Translations under genes and position numbers: made by a program
From: JABDBK01 sp964533645
GTDB lineage: Bacteria; Pseudomonadota; Gammaproteobacteria; DSM-16500
Reading direction: 5' to 3'
NCBI GenBank assembly: GCA_964533645.1
Contig: CAZHMQ010000116.1
Span: 1-6,221, forward strand
Length of the DNA: 6,221 bases
Part shown: positions 5,208 through 6,221 of the stretch, piece by piece
How the letters are laid out: each line of letters begins with the position of its first letter
Numbering within the stretch: position 1 is the first letter of the stretch
Notes under the pieces: generated by a model
Database searches by the model: none
What the model was told of the DNA's origin: nothing
The model's input: only the letters and a program-made list of their open reading frames with translations

Positions 5208-6221
5208 ATGGGTAGACATATAGTCATTTTAGGCAGTCAATGGGGCGATGAAGGCAAAGGTAAAATTGTTGACATGCTTATGGAACAGGCTCATGTAGCA
5301 GTTCGTTTTCAAGGCGGACATAATGCCGGTCACACACTTGTTATTAATGGTGAAAAGACTATTTTACGTTTAATACCATCCGGTATTTTACATGCACACG
5401 TGCAGTGCTTGATTGGTAATGGTGTCGTATTGTCACCGACCGCGTTATTACAAGAAATGGGTGAATTAGAGCGAAAGGGCATTCCTGTTTCTGAACGTTT
5501 ACGGATTAGCGAAGCGTGTGTACTGGTATTGCCTTATCATGTAGTCTTAGATCAAGCTCGTGAAAAAGCGCGCGGAAAAGCAGCAATTGGCACAACCGGT
5601 AGAGGCATTGGTCCTGCCTATGAAGATAAAGTGGCGCGTCGAGCCATTCGTTTCGGTGACTTATTTGATGAGAAATATTTAACGACTCGTCTGGCTGAGG
5701 TTTTAGACTATCATAATTTTATTTTGCAACATTATCATCAACAAGAACCTATCGATTTTAATCAATTACGTGATGACTTATTGGCAATGGTGCCAGCGTT
5801 GCGTCCTTTGGAAACCGATGTCGTCGCATTATTGGCAGAGTATCATGCGCAAGATAAAAATATGATTTTTGAAGGTGCGCAAGGCACGATGTTGGATGTC
5901 GATCATGGTACTTATCCTTATGTCACATCATCGAATACAGTGGCGGGTGCGGCAAGTACAGGTAGTGGTTTTGGTCCGCGCTATTTTGATTATATTTTAG
6001 GAATTATGAAAGCCTATACTACACGTGTAGGTAGCGGTCCTTTCCCCACTGAATTAGAAGATGATATCGGAAAAACACTTGCTAAACGTGGTAACGAATT
6101 TGGTTCGGTGACAGGTAGGCCAAGACGTTGCGGTTGGTTGGATATCGTGATTTTACGCCGTTCTACGCAATTAAATAGCTTTTCTGGTTTATGTGTTACT
6201 AAGTTGGACGTATTAGATACT
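5208..6221 (+). CDS. purA: Adenylosuccinate synthetase, 3' end beyond the window
   Basis: PurA joins IMP and aspartate using GTP to give adenylosuccinate, the first committed step to AMP, in the cytoplasm. The 338 codons present are about four fifths of the usual length of about 430; the frame is open to the last base, so this is a cut by the window and not a broken gene. Seen: the P-loop with catalytic Asp (QWGDEGKGK, 11-19, D14), GGHNAGHT with catalytic His (36-43, H42), IGTTGRGIGPAYEDK (127-141), the FEGAQGTMLDVDHGTYPYVTSS region (221-242), the RVGSGPFPTEL segment (273-283), and GSVTGRPRRCGWLD (299-312). Start ATG 5208 has AAGG ten bases upstream. In many gammaproteobacteria hisZ lies between the DUF2065 gene and purA; here it is missing. 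The short gap suggests co-transcription with hflKC. Confidence 0.96.
   Translation, partial: MGRHIVILGSQWGDEGKGKIVDMLMEQAHVAVRFQGGHNAGHTLVINGEKTILRLIPSGILHAHVQCLIGNGVVLSPTALLQEMGELERKGIPVSERLRISEACVLVLPYHVVLDQAREKARGKAAIGTTGRGIGPAYEDKVARRAIRFGDLFDEKYLTTRLAEVLDYHNFILQHYHQQEPIDFNQLRDDLLAMVPALRPLETDVVALLAEYHAQDKNMIFEGAQGTMLDVDHGTYPYVTSSNTVAGAASTGSGFGPRYFDYILGIMKAYTTRVGSGPFPTELEDDIGKTLAKRGNEFGSVTGRPRRCGWLDIVILRRSTQLNSFSGLCVTKLDVLDT

Overview
The window is a conserved gammaproteobacterial housekeeping cluster read left to right: hfq, hflX, hflK, hflC, a small DUF2065 (YjeT-like) membrane protein, and purA, which runs off the right edge. On the left, on the opposite strand, lies an unrelated lineage-specific gene for a protein with a Cys4 zinc-binding motif and a long charged coiled coil. 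Gene order and near-identity to E. coli Hfq, HflX and PurA motifs place the organism in the Gammaproteobacteria. The AT-rich sequence, short intergenic gaps, short HflC and absence of hisZ between the DUF2065 gene and purA would fit a Legionellales/Coxiellaceae-like, possibly host-associated bacterium. That finer placement is inference, not proof.

Layout: 1-96 holds no gene. 97-867 (minus) is the zinc-finger/coiled-coil protein, with an extended -10 promoter candidate at 935-943 and a repeat-rich leader at 872-904. 868-1203 is a 336-base divergent intergenic region with a possible decayed coding remnant (937-1113) and a long near-perfect palindrome (1067-1135). 1204-1506 is hfq and 1518-2768 is hflX, which has a TTG start and a ribosome site overlapping the hfq stop. 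2769-2910 is a gap with a second palindromic repeat. 2911-4122 hflK, 4109-5002 hflC and 5002-5187 DUF2065 overlap one another at their ends, and purA begins 20 bases later at 5208.

How the genes work together: Hfq is the RNA chaperone for small RNAs. HflX is a ribosome-associated GTPase that splits stalled ribosomes. HflK and HflC form the periplasm-facing SPFH complex that surrounds and modulates the FtsH protease (ftsH is not in the window). PurA makes adenylosuccinate in AMP synthesis. The overlaps indicate translational coupling through hflK-hflC-DUF2065, and hfq-hflX is a second coupled pair.

No clearly new system was found. The points most worth a second look are the minus-strand zinc-finger gene, the palindrome in front of hfq, the repeat between hflX and hflK, and an insertion of about 26 residues in the HflK SPFH domain.
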